A stretch of DNA of 30,157 nt from Oscillospiraceae bacterium (GTDB lineage: Bacteria; Bacillota; Clostridia; Oscillospirales; Oscillospiraceae): assembly GCA_028691385.1 (NCBI GenBank), contig JAQUZL010000004.1, positions 1 to 30,157 on the forward strand, given 5' to 3'. The translations under genes were made by a program, and so were the position numbers. A model generated the notes under the pieces. That model had not been told where the DNA came from. It saw nothing but the letters and a program-made list of their open reading frames with translations, and searched no databases. Shown here in pieces: positions 9,035 to 16,137 of the stretch; the first letter of the stretch is position 1; every line of letters begins with the position of its first letter.

Positions 9035-9664
9035 TCAGGACGGCAATTCCATGCAGCACGCCGCGCGAAAGCCCGGTATGCCGGTGAATTCTTCAAAGCG
9101 GTACGCGCTGCGGCTGACCGCCTGCGTCACGGTGACCGGCGCGGTCAGCGATATGGTGAACGAGCCGAACGCCAGCCGCAGCCCCAAGCCCAGCGTTTTG
9201 GCAAAGCTCTCCTTCAGCGTCCACAGACGATAAAACGCGGCGTTCCGGGCGGCCATATCCGGCAGACTGCTTAAAAATTCACATTCCTGCGCGGAAAAAA
9301 ACCGCGCCGCAAGCGCCGGGCGATGTTCTGCGATTTTCTCAATATCGCAGCCAACGGGGCAGTCGGAAAACACGGCCATCACCTGGTTGGCCGAGTGCGA
9401 CACGCTGAAATGGATGTGGGCGTAGTCCGGGAAATACGGCTTTTCGTTGGGATAGACGCCATAGCGGATCTCCTGTTCTAGCAGCCCGTGCGCGCGAAGC
9501 CCCCGGGCAATCAGGATGCCTGCGCCCAGACTGAGATTTTGATCCTTGCGAAACCGGTACTGCGCAACCTTTTGCTGCCGCGTGGGCGACAGAAGCGAAA
9601 GCTGCTGCCGAAATACCGCATCGTCTTCCAGAAAATCGGTATTGAGAAAATAAACCCTGTGCAT
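9035..9664 (-). CDS. 4'-phosphopantetheinyl transferase, Sfp type
   Basis: This 209-residue protein has the hallmarks of Sfp/AcpT-type transferases. GCDIEKI contains the Mg2+ ligands Asp107 and Glu109, WTLKESFAKTLG contains Trp148, Lys151 and Glu152, and FSVSHS (86-91) is the upstream conserved block. The enzyme moves the phosphopantetheine arm of coenzyme A to a serine of acyl or peptidyl carrier proteins, making them active. I chose ATG at 9664, which follows GGAGG/AAGGG, over a longer start at 9736. The longer form would cover the promoter-proximal sequence and adds a basic tail lacking homology signs. It is the first gene of this unit, with a near-consensus promoter at 9743-9771. No carrier protein or synthase gene is nearby, so its client is unknown. 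Confidence 0.9.
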   Translation of the reverse strand: MHRVYFLNTDFLEDDAVFRQQLSLLSPTRQQKVAQYRFRKDQNLSLGAGILIARGLRAHGLLEQEIRYGVYPNEKPYFPDYAHIHFSVSHSANQVMAVFSDCPVGCDIEKIAEHRPALAARFFSAQECEFLSSLPDMAARNAAFYRLWTLKESFAKTLGLGLRLAFGSFTISLTAPVTVTQAVSRSAYRFEEFTGIPGFRAACCMELPS

Positions 9665-9742
9665 GGCATCGCTTCCCTTCCTCCGCGCAAAGGCCGAGCT
9701 TTTCAGCATCGGCGCATCCCGCGCCGAGGGTATCATTATATG

Positions 9743-9771
9743 ATTATAGCATTTGCGCGCCGCCGGTTCAA
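9743..9771 (-). promoter_or_regulatory. SigA promoter of the phosphopantetheinyl transferase unit
   Basis: On the minus strand TTGAAC (9771-9766) and a perfect TATAAT (9748-9743) are spaced by 17 nt. The predicted start near 9736 lies about 70 nt before the ATG at 9664. Confidence 0.75.
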
Positions 9772-9861
9772 CTGCAGCGTTAAAATCCTGTCATACCACA
9801 CGAATGCATGCATATGGCCGGATAACAGCATTAGGGTATGGCTCTGGGGAGAAAAACATGC

Positions 9862-9867
9862 TATACT
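9862..9867 (+). promoter_or_regulatory. probable -10 element for the sigma-54 activator gene
   Basis: TATACT sits 70 nt upstream of the activator start at 9937. The expected -35 area reads TGGCTC, which is a poor match, so the promoter may be weak or activator dependent. It is divergent from the promoter at 9743-9771. Confidence 0.4.
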
Positions 9868-9879
9868 TATAGTAAATAT

Positions 9880-9903
9880 GGCGCGCAATGAACCTTGCGC
9901 GCC
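9880..9903. repeat. perfect dyad in the leader of the sigma-54 activator
   Basis: GGCGCGCAA (9880-9888) and TTGCGCGCC (9895-9903) form a 9-bp inverted repeat with a 6-nt loop, just downstream of the -10 element and 33 nt before the start codon. It could be an operator for autoregulation or an mRNA hairpin. Confidence 0.5.
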
Positions 9904-9936
9904 GCTGCGGCGGAAAATGGGATGGAGGATGACCGA

Positions 9937-11334
9937 ATGATAGATTCCTACAGCTTAATTAAAATGCTGGAATTTTCTTATGACGGTATTTGGATTACCG
10001 ATGGAGATGGAAAAATCTTGTTTGCCAATGCGGCAAATGCAACCCTGCTGGGCGTGAATCAATCGGAACTGATCGGCCAAACCACGCAGCAGCTGCTCGA
10101 TGACCGGGTGTTTTCGGACTCGGCTATTTTGGAGGCCATCAAGAAGAAACAGCAAATCTCCAAGGTTTGTTACAATTATAATACCAAGCTGACGGTTTTG
10201 GCCACGGCAACGCCCATTTTGGACGAGGACGGCAACGTGAAGCACGTATTTAACAATGTGCGCGATATTACCAAGCTCAGCCAGCTGCAAGGCAGCCTGC
10301 GGGAGAAGGACGAAATCATTTTGCAGCAGAACCGGCAGCTGGAAAGCATGAAAATCCGCATGGGAATGGGTACCATCGTTGCCAACAGCAAGGCCTTTGG
10401 CGCGGTGGTCGAGCTGGCGCAGCGCGTGGCAGCGTTTGATGGCGCAACGGTGCTGATTCTCGGCGAATCCGGCACGGGCAAGGAGCTGATTGCCGAACTG
10501 ATCGTCAACCACAGTGCGCGCAAGAACAAACCGTACCGACAGGTGAACTGCGGCGCAATCCCGGAAAACCTGATCGAATCGGAACTGTTCGGCTATGAGA
10601 AGGGCGCCTTTACCGGCGCGGACAGCAAGGGTCGAAAGGGGCTGTTTGAAGCCGCCAACGGCGGCACGGTATTTCTCGATGAGATTGGCGACCTGCCGCT
10701 GCATATGCAGGTGAAGCTGCTGCGCGTGCTGCAGCAGAAAAAGGTGACCCGGGTTGGCGGCGCCGAGGAGATTGCGCTCAATGTCCGGGTCATTGCGGCC
10801 ACCAACAAAAATCTGGAGGAAATGGTGCGGAACAATCAGTTTCGCGAGGATCTCTACTACCGGCTCAATGTGGTGTCCATATCCATTCCGCCGCTGCGGG
10901 AGCGGAAAGAGGACATCGTGCCCCTCATCAATCATTTTCTAACCGTGATCAACCAAAAATATGGGACGCAAAAATCGATTTTCTCCGACACGGTGGATCG
11001 CTTTGAGAGCTACGATTGGCCGGGGAATGTGCGGGAATTGGAAAATTTGCTGGAAAATTTGGTGATTACCACGCCGGGCAATATCATTTGCCGGGAAAAT
11101 CTGCCCAAGAAACTGATTTCCGGTGCGGAACGGCTTGCGCCGTCGGATGCGCAGAATCACGCGGTTGTGCCGCTGCGGACCACTGTGGAGCAAGCGGAGC
11201 GCGGCGCAATTGAAGAGGCAATTCGCAGGTGCGGCTCTATTCGGAAGGCTGCGTCCGCCCTGCATGTCGATCCCTCCACCATTGTTCGGAAAATGCAGGG
11301 CTATAAGCAAGAGAATCTATCAATCGAGACATAG
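9937..11334 (+). CDS. sigma-54-dependent transcriptional activator, PAS-AAA+-HTH
   Basis: The protein has 465 residues from ATG 9937, chosen because GGAGG lies 8 nt upstream. The N-terminal PAS domain is about 5-112 (FSYDGIWITDGDGKILFAN, ending NVRDITKL), followed by a short coiled coil. The AAA+ domain (about 148-375) has Walker A GESGTGK (176-182), the sigma-54 contact loop GAFTGA (223-228), Walker B VFLDE (245-249) and FREDLYYRL near 302-310. The C-terminal helix-turn-helix (about 418-455) is of the Fis/TyrR type. Such proteins bind an upstream site and use ATP to open sigma-54 RNA polymerase promoters. The intact GAFTGA loop argues for a working activator. The PAS domain probably senses a small ligand or partner. 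A matching -24/-12 promoter lies 221 nt after its stop, before the catabolic operon. Confidence 0.95.
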   Translation: MIDSYSLIKMLEFSYDGIWITDGDGKILFANAANATLLGVNQSELIGQTTQQLLDDRVFSDSAILEAIKKKQQISKVCYNYNTKLTVLATATPILDEDGNVKHVFNNVRDITKLSQLQGSLREKDEIILQQNRQLESMKIRMGMGTIVANSKAFGAVVELAQRVAAFDGATVLILGESGTGKELIAELIVNHSARKNKPYRQVNCGAIPENLIESELFGYEKGAFTGADSKGRKGLFEAANGGTVFLDEIGDLPLHMQVKLLRVLQQKKVTRVGGAEEIALNVRVIAATNKNLEEMVRNNQFREDLYYRLNVVSISIPPLRERKEDIVPLINHFLTVINQKYGTQKSIFSDTVDRFESYDWPGNVRELENLLENLVITTPGNIICRENLPKKLISGAERLAPSDAQNHAVVPLRTTVEQAERGAIEEAIRRCGSIRKAASALHVDPSTIVRKMQGYKQENLSIET

Positions 11335-11353
11335 AAACAGGATACTGGCAGGG

Positions 11354-11383
11354 AAGGGAGCGGCATGGCGTCGCTCCCTTTTT
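11354..11383 (+). terminator. intrinsic terminator after the sigma-54 activator gene
   Basis: A perfect 9-bp stem has AAGGGAGCG at 11354-11362 and CGCTCCCTT at 11372-11380 with a 9-nt loop and a run of T. It lies 20 nt after the activator stop and separates that gene from the sigma-54 operon. Confidence 0.85.
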
Positions 11384-11387
11384 GCGT

Positions 11388-11413
11388 CACATGTTGCAAT
11401 TTTACAACACGTG
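11388..11413. promoter_or_regulatory. candidate upstream activator site (palindrome)
   Basis: A 26-bp imperfect palindrome has the core TGTTG-N8-CAACA flanked by CAC and GTG, with 20 of 26 positions symmetric. It is centred about 160-180 bp before the predicted sigma-54 start, a usual enhancer distance. A second small dyad, GTGCG-N6-CGCAC, abuts it at 11411-11426. Binding by the adjacent activator is inferred. Confidence 0.55.
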
Positions 11414-11554
11414 CGCGCAAACGCACACCCCTGCTGCACACTGCCGGGACAAAAGCGGAAATTTGAAACAAGCAATAGGATAAATTGCCCAGAATGTAAC
11501 CGGAAAAACTGTGACAATCGGAAAAAAACAGGCAGCGGCGCTTAATTCCGAGAA

Positions 11555-11572
11555 TTGGCGCGGCAATTGCTT
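11555..11572 (+). promoter_or_regulatory. sigma-54 (-24/-12) promoter of the catabolic operon
   Basis: The sequence TTGGCGCGGCAATTGCTT fits TTGGCACG-N4-TTGCWT with one mismatch. GG (11557-11558) and GC (11569-11570) are separated by exactly 10 nt, as sigma-54 requires. The predicted start is near 11582, about 34 nt before the aldolase ATG. The neighbouring activator gene strongly supports it. Confidence 0.85.
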
Positions 11573-11615
11573 GATTAAAAGGTAGAGACCAAGAACAAAA
11601 AAGGGGCGTATTGCA

Positions 11616-12380
11616 ATGCGAGAGAATGTGCTGAAGAAAAAAATGAAATGCGGCGAAAGCGCAATCGGTACTTTCGTAAAACTGATTGATCCGGCGGTGG
11701 TGGAACTTCTGGCGCTTGCGGGGTTCGACTTTTTCGTGTTGGATACCGAGCATGTGGCGGTGGATCGAGAGCAGCTGACCAACATTGTTCGCGCGGCGGA
11801 CGCGGCTGGCATTACGCCGCTGGTGCGGGTGCGGGAAAATCAGCAGGTGGAGATTCTGCAGAATCTGGATCTTGGCTACGCCGGCGTGCAGGTGCCCAAT
11901 GTGGACACCGCCCAGCAGGCGCGCGAGCTGGTTTCCTATGTGAAGTATACGCCAGCAGGCGTGCGCGGCCTTTCGCCGAGCGTGCGCGCCTGTGGCTACG
12001 GTACCTGCGGCGTGCAGGACTATATTGACGCTGCCAATGCCAACACCATGGTGGTTTCCCACTGCGAGACCAAAACCTGCGTGGAAAACCTGGATGAGGT
12101 TTTGCAGGTGGAGGGCGTCGACGTGATTTTCATTGGGCCGATGGATCTGTCCCAGTCCTATGGCGTGCCGGGGCGTCCCGGCGAGCCGGAGGTTCGGCAG
12201 GCAATTGAAACCATCAAGCGCAAAACCAAGGCGGCCGGCATTGCCGTTGGCACAGTGGCCGGATCGGCCGAAGCGGCAAAGAAGCTGATTGCAGAGGGCG
12301 TGCAGTATATTCTGTTGGCGTCCGATCAGGGCATGATTGTCAAATGGGGCAAAAGCGCCATTGCGGCGATTCGCGGCTGA
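11616..12380 (+). CDS. HpcH/HpaI-family class II pyruvate aldolase
   Basis: This 254-residue protein matches the usual length of HpaI, GarL and RhmA aldolases. These TIM-barrel enzymes split 4-hydroxy-2-oxo acids into pyruvate and an aldehyde with a divalent metal. Visible family features are FFVLDTEH with Glu45-His46 (catalytic base region), Arg71/Arg73 in LVRVRE, the metal-ligand Glu151 in HCETKT, and Asp177 in FIGPMDLS. The residue two before Glu151 is His149, where most relatives have Gln. A C-terminal VGTVAGSAEAA...ILLASDQ block is also typical. AAGGGG lies about 10 nt before the ATG. It is the first gene after the sigma-54 promoter. It is probably the cleavage step of the pathway, although the substrate stereochemistry cannot be read. 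Confidence 0.92.
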   Translation: MRENVLKKKMKCGESAIGTFVKLIDPAVVELLALAGFDFFVLDTEHVAVDREQLTNIVRAADAAGITPLVRVRENQQVEILQNLDLGYAGVQVPNVDTAQQARELVSYVKYTPAGVRGLSPSVRACGYGTCGVQDYIDAANANTMVVSHCETKTCVENLDEVLQVEGVDVIFIGPMDLSQSYGVPGRPGEPEVRQAIETIKRKTKAAGIAVGTVAGSAEAAKKLIAEGVQYILLASDQGMIVKWGKSAIAAIRG

Positions 12381-12394
12381 AAAGAGGAGCAAAG

Positions 12395-13357
12395 ATGCAA
12401 AAAGTGTTTTTAACGGAACCAATTCATCCGAATGCGATTGCACTGCTGCGGGAGCATTTTGAAGTGGTGCAGGGCGTAGAAACGGACGAAGCGGCCGTCA
12501 TCCGGCAGGCGCAGGGCTGCGACGCGGCGCTGGTTCGCGTGGCAAAAATCACAGATGCCGTGATGGCGGGCGTGCCGACGCTGAAGGTGATAGCCAAGCA
12601 TGGTATGGGCGTGGACAACATCGATGTGGAAGCCGCCACCGCCCGGGGCGTGCTGGTGGTCAACGCGCCGTTCAGCAACCTTAACGCGGTGGCAGAGCAC
12701 ATTGTCATGCTGCTGCTCGCGCTCAGCAAACGCGTGGTGCGGATGGATCGTCTGACGCGCAGCGGCAGCTTTGCCCAGCGCAGCGCATTTCACACAACGG
12801 AACTGCGCGGCGTTACGGTGGGATTCATCGGCATGGGGAAGATTGCAAAGCTGGCGGCAAAAAAGCTGACCGGGTTTGACCTGCGTGTGATTGCCTATGA
12901 CCCATTTGTCAGGCAGGCGGATGTGGATGCGCTGCAGGTTGTCATGACGCCGGCAGAGCAGGTCTATCGCACCGCGGACTTCGTCATTGTGCATACCGCG
13001 CTGACCGCCGAAACGTACCATCTGGTGGGCGCGGCGCAGCTGCAGGCGATGAAGCCCAGCGCGTACCTGATCAATGCCTCCCGCGGACCGATTGTCGATG
13101 AGCAGGCACTGGTGGAAGCGCTGCGTGCGGGAGAGATTGCCGGCGCCGGACTGGACGTGTTTGAGCAGGAGCCGCCACCGGCGGAGCATCCGCTGTTTTC
13201 CATGGACAATGTGATTGTCTCGCCGCACAATGCCGCGCTGTCCGACGGCGCGCTGCTGGCTATGGCGATGGATTCATCGCAGGGCGTCATTGAATATCTG
13301 GAGGGAAAACCGGTTTCTTATCCGGTAAATCCTGCCGTATTGGAATCATTATCATAA
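12395..13357 (+). CDS. D-isomer-specific 2-hydroxyacid dehydrogenase (SerA/GyaR-like)
   Basis: The protein has 320 residues from ATG 12395, which has AGAGGAG 6 nt upstream. An in-frame ATG at 12344 lies inside the aldolase gene and was rejected. The NAD-binding fold has VGFIGMGKIA (Gly146, Gly148, Ala151). Catalytic residues are Arg230 (INASRGPIVDE), Glu259 (DVFEQEP) and His278 (SPHNAA). It has the length of hydroxypyruvate/glyoxylate reductases and lacks the ACT or ASB domains of full SerA. The likely reaction is NAD(H)-linked interconversion of a 2-hydroxy acid and a 2-oxo acid. It follows the aldolase by 14 nt, so it may reduce a product such as hydroxypyruvate, or oxidise the substrate to a 2-oxo acid before cleavage. 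Confidence 0.92.
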   Translation: MQKVFLTEPIHPNAIALLREHFEVVQGVETDEAAVIRQAQGCDAALVRVAKITDAVMAGVPTLKVIAKHGMGVDNIDVEAATARGVLVVNAPFSNLNAVAEHIVMLLLALSKRVVRMDRLTRSGSFAQRSAFHTTELRGVTVGFIGMGKIAKLAAKKLTGFDLRVIAYDPFVRQADVDALQVVMTPAEQVYRTADFVIVHTALTAETYHLVGAAQLQAMKPSAYLINASRGPIVDEQALVEALRAGEIAGAGLDVFEQEPPPAEHPLFSMDNVIVSPHNAALSDGALLAMAMDSSQGVIEYLEGKPVSYPVNPAVLESLS

Positions 13358-13374
13358 CGAAGGAGTGTGGAACA

Positions 13375-14226
13375 ATGTCTTATACCAAGGTCTATCAGTT
13401 TCAGGATTTAAGCGGTTATGAGAGCGTCATCTCCCGGGGGAATTCCGCGTTGACCTTTATGGGCTTCGGGAGAATTTTGCTGAAACCCGGACAGAGCATC
13501 GAATATGAAGTGACCGGACAGGAACAGGCAATTGTGCTGCAGCAGGGCGATTTTACCGCGTGGGTGGAAGCCGGCGGCGCACGGGTCATTGACGGCGCAA
13601 AGGGAACGCGCAAAAATGTTTATGACGACCTGCCGACCGCGCTGTATGTGCCGCCGAAGGTCAAGGTGAAGCTGTTCAGCGAAACCGGCATGGAGGCGCG
13701 CGTATTTACCGCCGACTGCGAGGAGGGCAACGTCCCGTATTTTTGTCCGCCGGAAAACGTGGAGGAGGGCGAGCCGGGCGAGTCGATCTACAAGCGCAAG
13801 TACCGCTTTATTTTCGGCCAGCCGGGTAAGCATAACGATCACATCACAAAGCTGCTGATTGTGGGCGAAACGGTGTCTATTCCCGGCGGCTGGATCGGCT
13901 TCCCGGCCCATCGTCACGACTATGAAACCGCAAAGGAATGCGTACTCGATGAGATTTTCTCCTTCCAGATGACCTCCGAGGGCACCGGCAAGGGCGGCGT
14001 CATGCAGCATGGCTATGATTTGACCCCGGACAACAAAAAGCTGTGGGACGAGGTCAATGTGATTGAGGAAAATAACACGGCCATCGCGTTGCCTGCGGGT
14101 TATCATACCACCGTTGCGCTGCCGGGCACAAAGGCATATCTGCTGTGGGGTCTGGCAGGCGAAACAAAGAAATATAAGGTGCAGTTCGACGAGCGATATG
14201 ACTGGCTGGAGGGTTGCCTGTACTAA
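13375..14226 (+). CDS. IolB/KduI-family isomerase (5-deoxy-glucuronate isomerase-like)
   Basis: This 283-residue double-cupin protein has the IolB-type region SIPGGWIGFPAHRHDYE. The expected metal ligands are His179, His181, Glu193 (in VLDEIFSF) and His244 (AGYHTTVA). IolB converts 5-deoxy-glucuronate to 2-deoxy-5-keto-gluconate, and the related KduI acts on 4-deoxy uronates. Both are aldose-ketose isomerases of uronic-acid-like compounds. AAGGAG precedes the ATG, and the gap from the previous gene is 17 nt. No iolC, iolD, iolE or iolJ homologue accompanies it here, so a classical myo-inositol role is doubtful. An isomerase for a non-phosphorylated uronate-like intermediate fits the setting better. 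Confidence 0.85.
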   Translation: MSYTKVYQFQDLSGYESVISRGNSALTFMGFGRILLKPGQSIEYEVTGQEQAIVLQQGDFTAWVEAGGARVIDGAKGTRKNVYDDLPTALYVPPKVKVKLFSETGMEARVFTADCEEGNVPYFCPPENVEEGEPGESIYKRKYRFIFGQPGKHNDHITKLLIVGETVSIPGGWIGFPAHRHDYETAKECVLDEIFSFQMTSEGTGKGGVMQHGYDLTPDNKKLWDEVNVIEENNTAIALPAGYHTTVALPGTKAYLLWGLAGETKKYKVQFDERYDWLEGCLY

Positions 14227-14245
14227 GCAATAAAGGAGAATCAAC

Positions 14246-15049
14246 ATGAACCTTGCAGAAGAAATTCGCACCATCAGTGTGAAACCGGGCGAGCTGGCTG
14301 TTTGCTGGCTGGGACAGGCTGGATTTCTCCTGAAAGACAGTGAGGGCGACATTCTGGCAATTGATCCGTATCTTACCAACTGCGGCGAGCGGATGCGCGG
14401 CTTCAAGCGGCTTTCGCCGATGCTGCTGCAGCCGGCAGAGCTGCGGCCGCGGTATCTGATCACGACGCATATGCACTTTGACCATTTTGATTATGACGCC
14501 ATTCCGATTATCGTGGAGCACTCGCCGGAAACACTGTTTTTGGGGCCACAAAGCTGTATGGATAAATTTGGGGAATTGGGCGTGCCGGATACGCGGCAAT
14601 TTTGCCTGAATCGCGGGGACAGCTACCACGATGCGCGCATCACGGTGCGCGCGACCTTGGCCGATCACGGCGAGATGGCGCCCGACGCCATCGGCGTGCT
14701 GCTGGAGATGGGGCGGCACAGACTGTATTTTTCCGGCGACACGGCGTTCCATACGCAGCTGTTTCGCAGCGTGGCAGAATTTTCGCCGGAGCTTGCGGCC
14801 ATGTCGGTGAATGGCCATTTTGGCAATATGAATGCCCGCGAGGGCGCGGAAGCGGCATTGCTCACCGGCGCAAAGTGCGCCGTGCCGTGCCATTGCTGGA
14901 CATTTATGGAGCATGGCGGCGATCCCGGCGCGTTTTGCCAGCGGCTGTTGGATGCGGACGGCTGCGAACCGGTGTGCTTTCGGCAGGGGGAAATCCAGAT
15001 TCTGTGCGAAAATGGAACATTACGCAAAAGAGGGGAGCAAGAACCATGA
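14246..15049 (+). CDS. UlaG-like metallo-beta-lactamase-fold hydrolase
   Basis: This 267-residue protein opens with VCWLGQAGFLLKDSEGDILAIDPYL, as in UlaG and UlaG-like MBL proteins. The metal motif is H75-x-H77-x-D79-H80 in TTHMHFDHFD, with further ligands at His141 (LADHG), Asp165 (YFSGDTAF) and His216 (PCHCW). UlaG hydrolyses L-ascorbate-6-phosphate lactone. Relatives act on other lactones or cyclic phosphodiesters. AAAGGAG lies upstream of the ATG, and the stop overlaps the next start (ATGA at 15046), showing tight coupling. In this operon a lactonase or ring-opening role is plausible. A phosphorylated substrate is less likely because no kinase or PTS gene is present. Confidence 0.85.
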   Translation: MNLAEEIRTISVKPGELAVCWLGQAGFLLKDSEGDILAIDPYLTNCGERMRGFKRLSPMLLQPAELRPRYLITTHMHFDHFDYDAIPIIVEHSPETLFLGPQSCMDKFGELGVPDTRQFCLNRGDSYHDARITVRATLADHGEMAPDAIGVLLEMGRHRLYFSGDTAFHTQLFRSVAEFSPELAAMSVNGHFGNMNAREGAEAALLTGAKCAVPCHCWTFMEHGGDPGAFCQRLLDADGCEPVCFRQGEIQILCENGTLRKRGEQEP

Positions 15050-16086
15050 AAGCAATTCGCTTTTTGCGGCCGGAGGTTATCGAATATTCCGAAATCCCCC
15101 TGCCGCAGGTGAAAGACAACGAGGTGCTGGCCAAAATCGCCTACGCGGGCTTTTGCGCCACGGATATTGAGCTGCTGACCGGCGAAATGGTTCACATCAA
15201 AAATGGCAATACCACGTATCCCATCATTCCCGGCCATGAGTGGAGCGGAACGATTGTGGCAGTGGGAAGCCATGTCCACGGGTTTGCCGTGGGCGACCGC
15301 GTGACCTCCGACGTCAGCTTGGGCTGCGGCGAGTGTGAGGCCTGCCGTCAGGGGCACTATAATCTCTGTCCCAATCGGGAGGTCATCGGCTCCTATCGCA
15401 ACCGGCAGGGCGTGTTTGCCCAGTATGTAGCGGTGCCGCAGCGGCACCTTTACAAGATTCCCGACGGCCTCACGCTGGAGCAGGCGGCGCTGGCGGAACC
15501 GGCCGCAACGGCGGCCTACGCAGTGACCAAGGCGCAGATTCCGGCGGGCGCGCAGGTGCTGGTCATCGGCGACGGCCCCATCGGACAGCTTGCCGCGCAG
15601 CTGGCAAATCTGGCAGGTGCGAGCCGCGTTATTCTGGCAGGCAGCTGGGATGAAAAGCTGGAGATCGCCAAACAGTGCGGCATTGCCGATACCATCAATT
15701 ATCACCGCGAGGATGTGGCGCAGCGGGCTGCAGAACTCACCCATGGCGGCCCGGAGATCATCATTGAAACCTCCGGAAACAATTCGGCGCTGGATAGCGC
15801 GGTGCGCGCGCTCAAGCCCACCGGCCGAATTGTGGCGGTCAGCTGGTATAACGGAGCAACCCTCGAGGTGGCCATGAACACACTGATTGTCAAGGACGCG
15901 GCGCTCATCGGCTCACTGGCTAGTCCCAATTCCTTCGAGCCGGTGTTGCGCTATATGGCGGCAGGTAAGCTCAACGTGCAGCCGCTCATCACCCATGTTA
16001 TGCCGATGGAACAATTGGCTGATGTGGTAAAACTGGTGCGGGAGAAAAAGGAAATGCGCATCAAGATCCTGCTCAAGCCGGAGTAA
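15046..16086 (+). CDS. zinc-dependent medium-chain dehydrogenase (polyol/inosose dehydrogenase-like)
   Basis: The protein has 346 residues. The start at 15046 overlaps the previous stop by ATGA and has AGGGGAG upstream. Catalytic zinc ligands are Cys37 (FCATD), His64-Glu65 (PGHEWSG) and probably Glu151 (AEPAA). The structural zinc site is Cys94, Cys97, Cys100 and Cys108. The NAD fold is VLVIGDGPIG (Gly175, Gly177, Gly180). The family includes sorbitol, threonine and galactitol-phosphate dehydrogenases, and also scyllo-inosose 3-dehydrogenase (IolM of Thermotoga). It probably oxidises a secondary alcohol of a polyol or cyclitol with NAD+. Its position directly before a creatininase-family gene recalls the IolM-IolN pair, but this is inference. 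Confidence 0.92.
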   Translation: MKAIRFLRPEVIEYSEIPLPQVKDNEVLAKIAYAGFCATDIELLTGEMVHIKNGNTTYPIIPGHEWSGTIVAVGSHVHGFAVGDRVTSDVSLGCGECEACRQGHYNLCPNREVIGSYRNRQGVFAQYVAVPQRHLYKIPDGLTLEQAALAEPAATAAYAVTKAQIPAGAQVLVIGDGPIGQLAAQLANLAGASRVILAGSWDEKLEIAKQCGIADTINYHREDVAQRAAELTHGGPEIIIETSGNNSALDSAVRALKPTGRIVAVSWYNGATLEVAMNTLIVKDAALIGSLASPNSFEPVLRYMAAGKLNVQPLITHVMPMEQLADVVKLVREKKEMRIKILLKPE

Positions 16087-16137
16087 ACCGTGCTGAATCG
16101 TCAGCAAAATGATAGATTGGAAAGGGAATGAATCATT

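Noticed and set aside
9955..10935. A 326-codon minus-strand open frame
   Set aside because: It is antisense to the AAA+ region of the sigma-54 activator, which has every catalytic motif intact.
11301..12443. A 380-codon minus-strand open frame
   Set aside because: It runs through the terminator, the sigma-54 promoter and the whole aldolase gene on the opposite strand, and shows no recognisable motif.
14602..15045. Long N-terminal extension in frame with the zinc dehydrogenase
   Set aside because: It overlaps the UlaG-like gene in another frame and has a low-complexity Arg/Gly-rich translation. The ATG at 15046 has a good ribosome site and an ATGA overlap with the previous stop.
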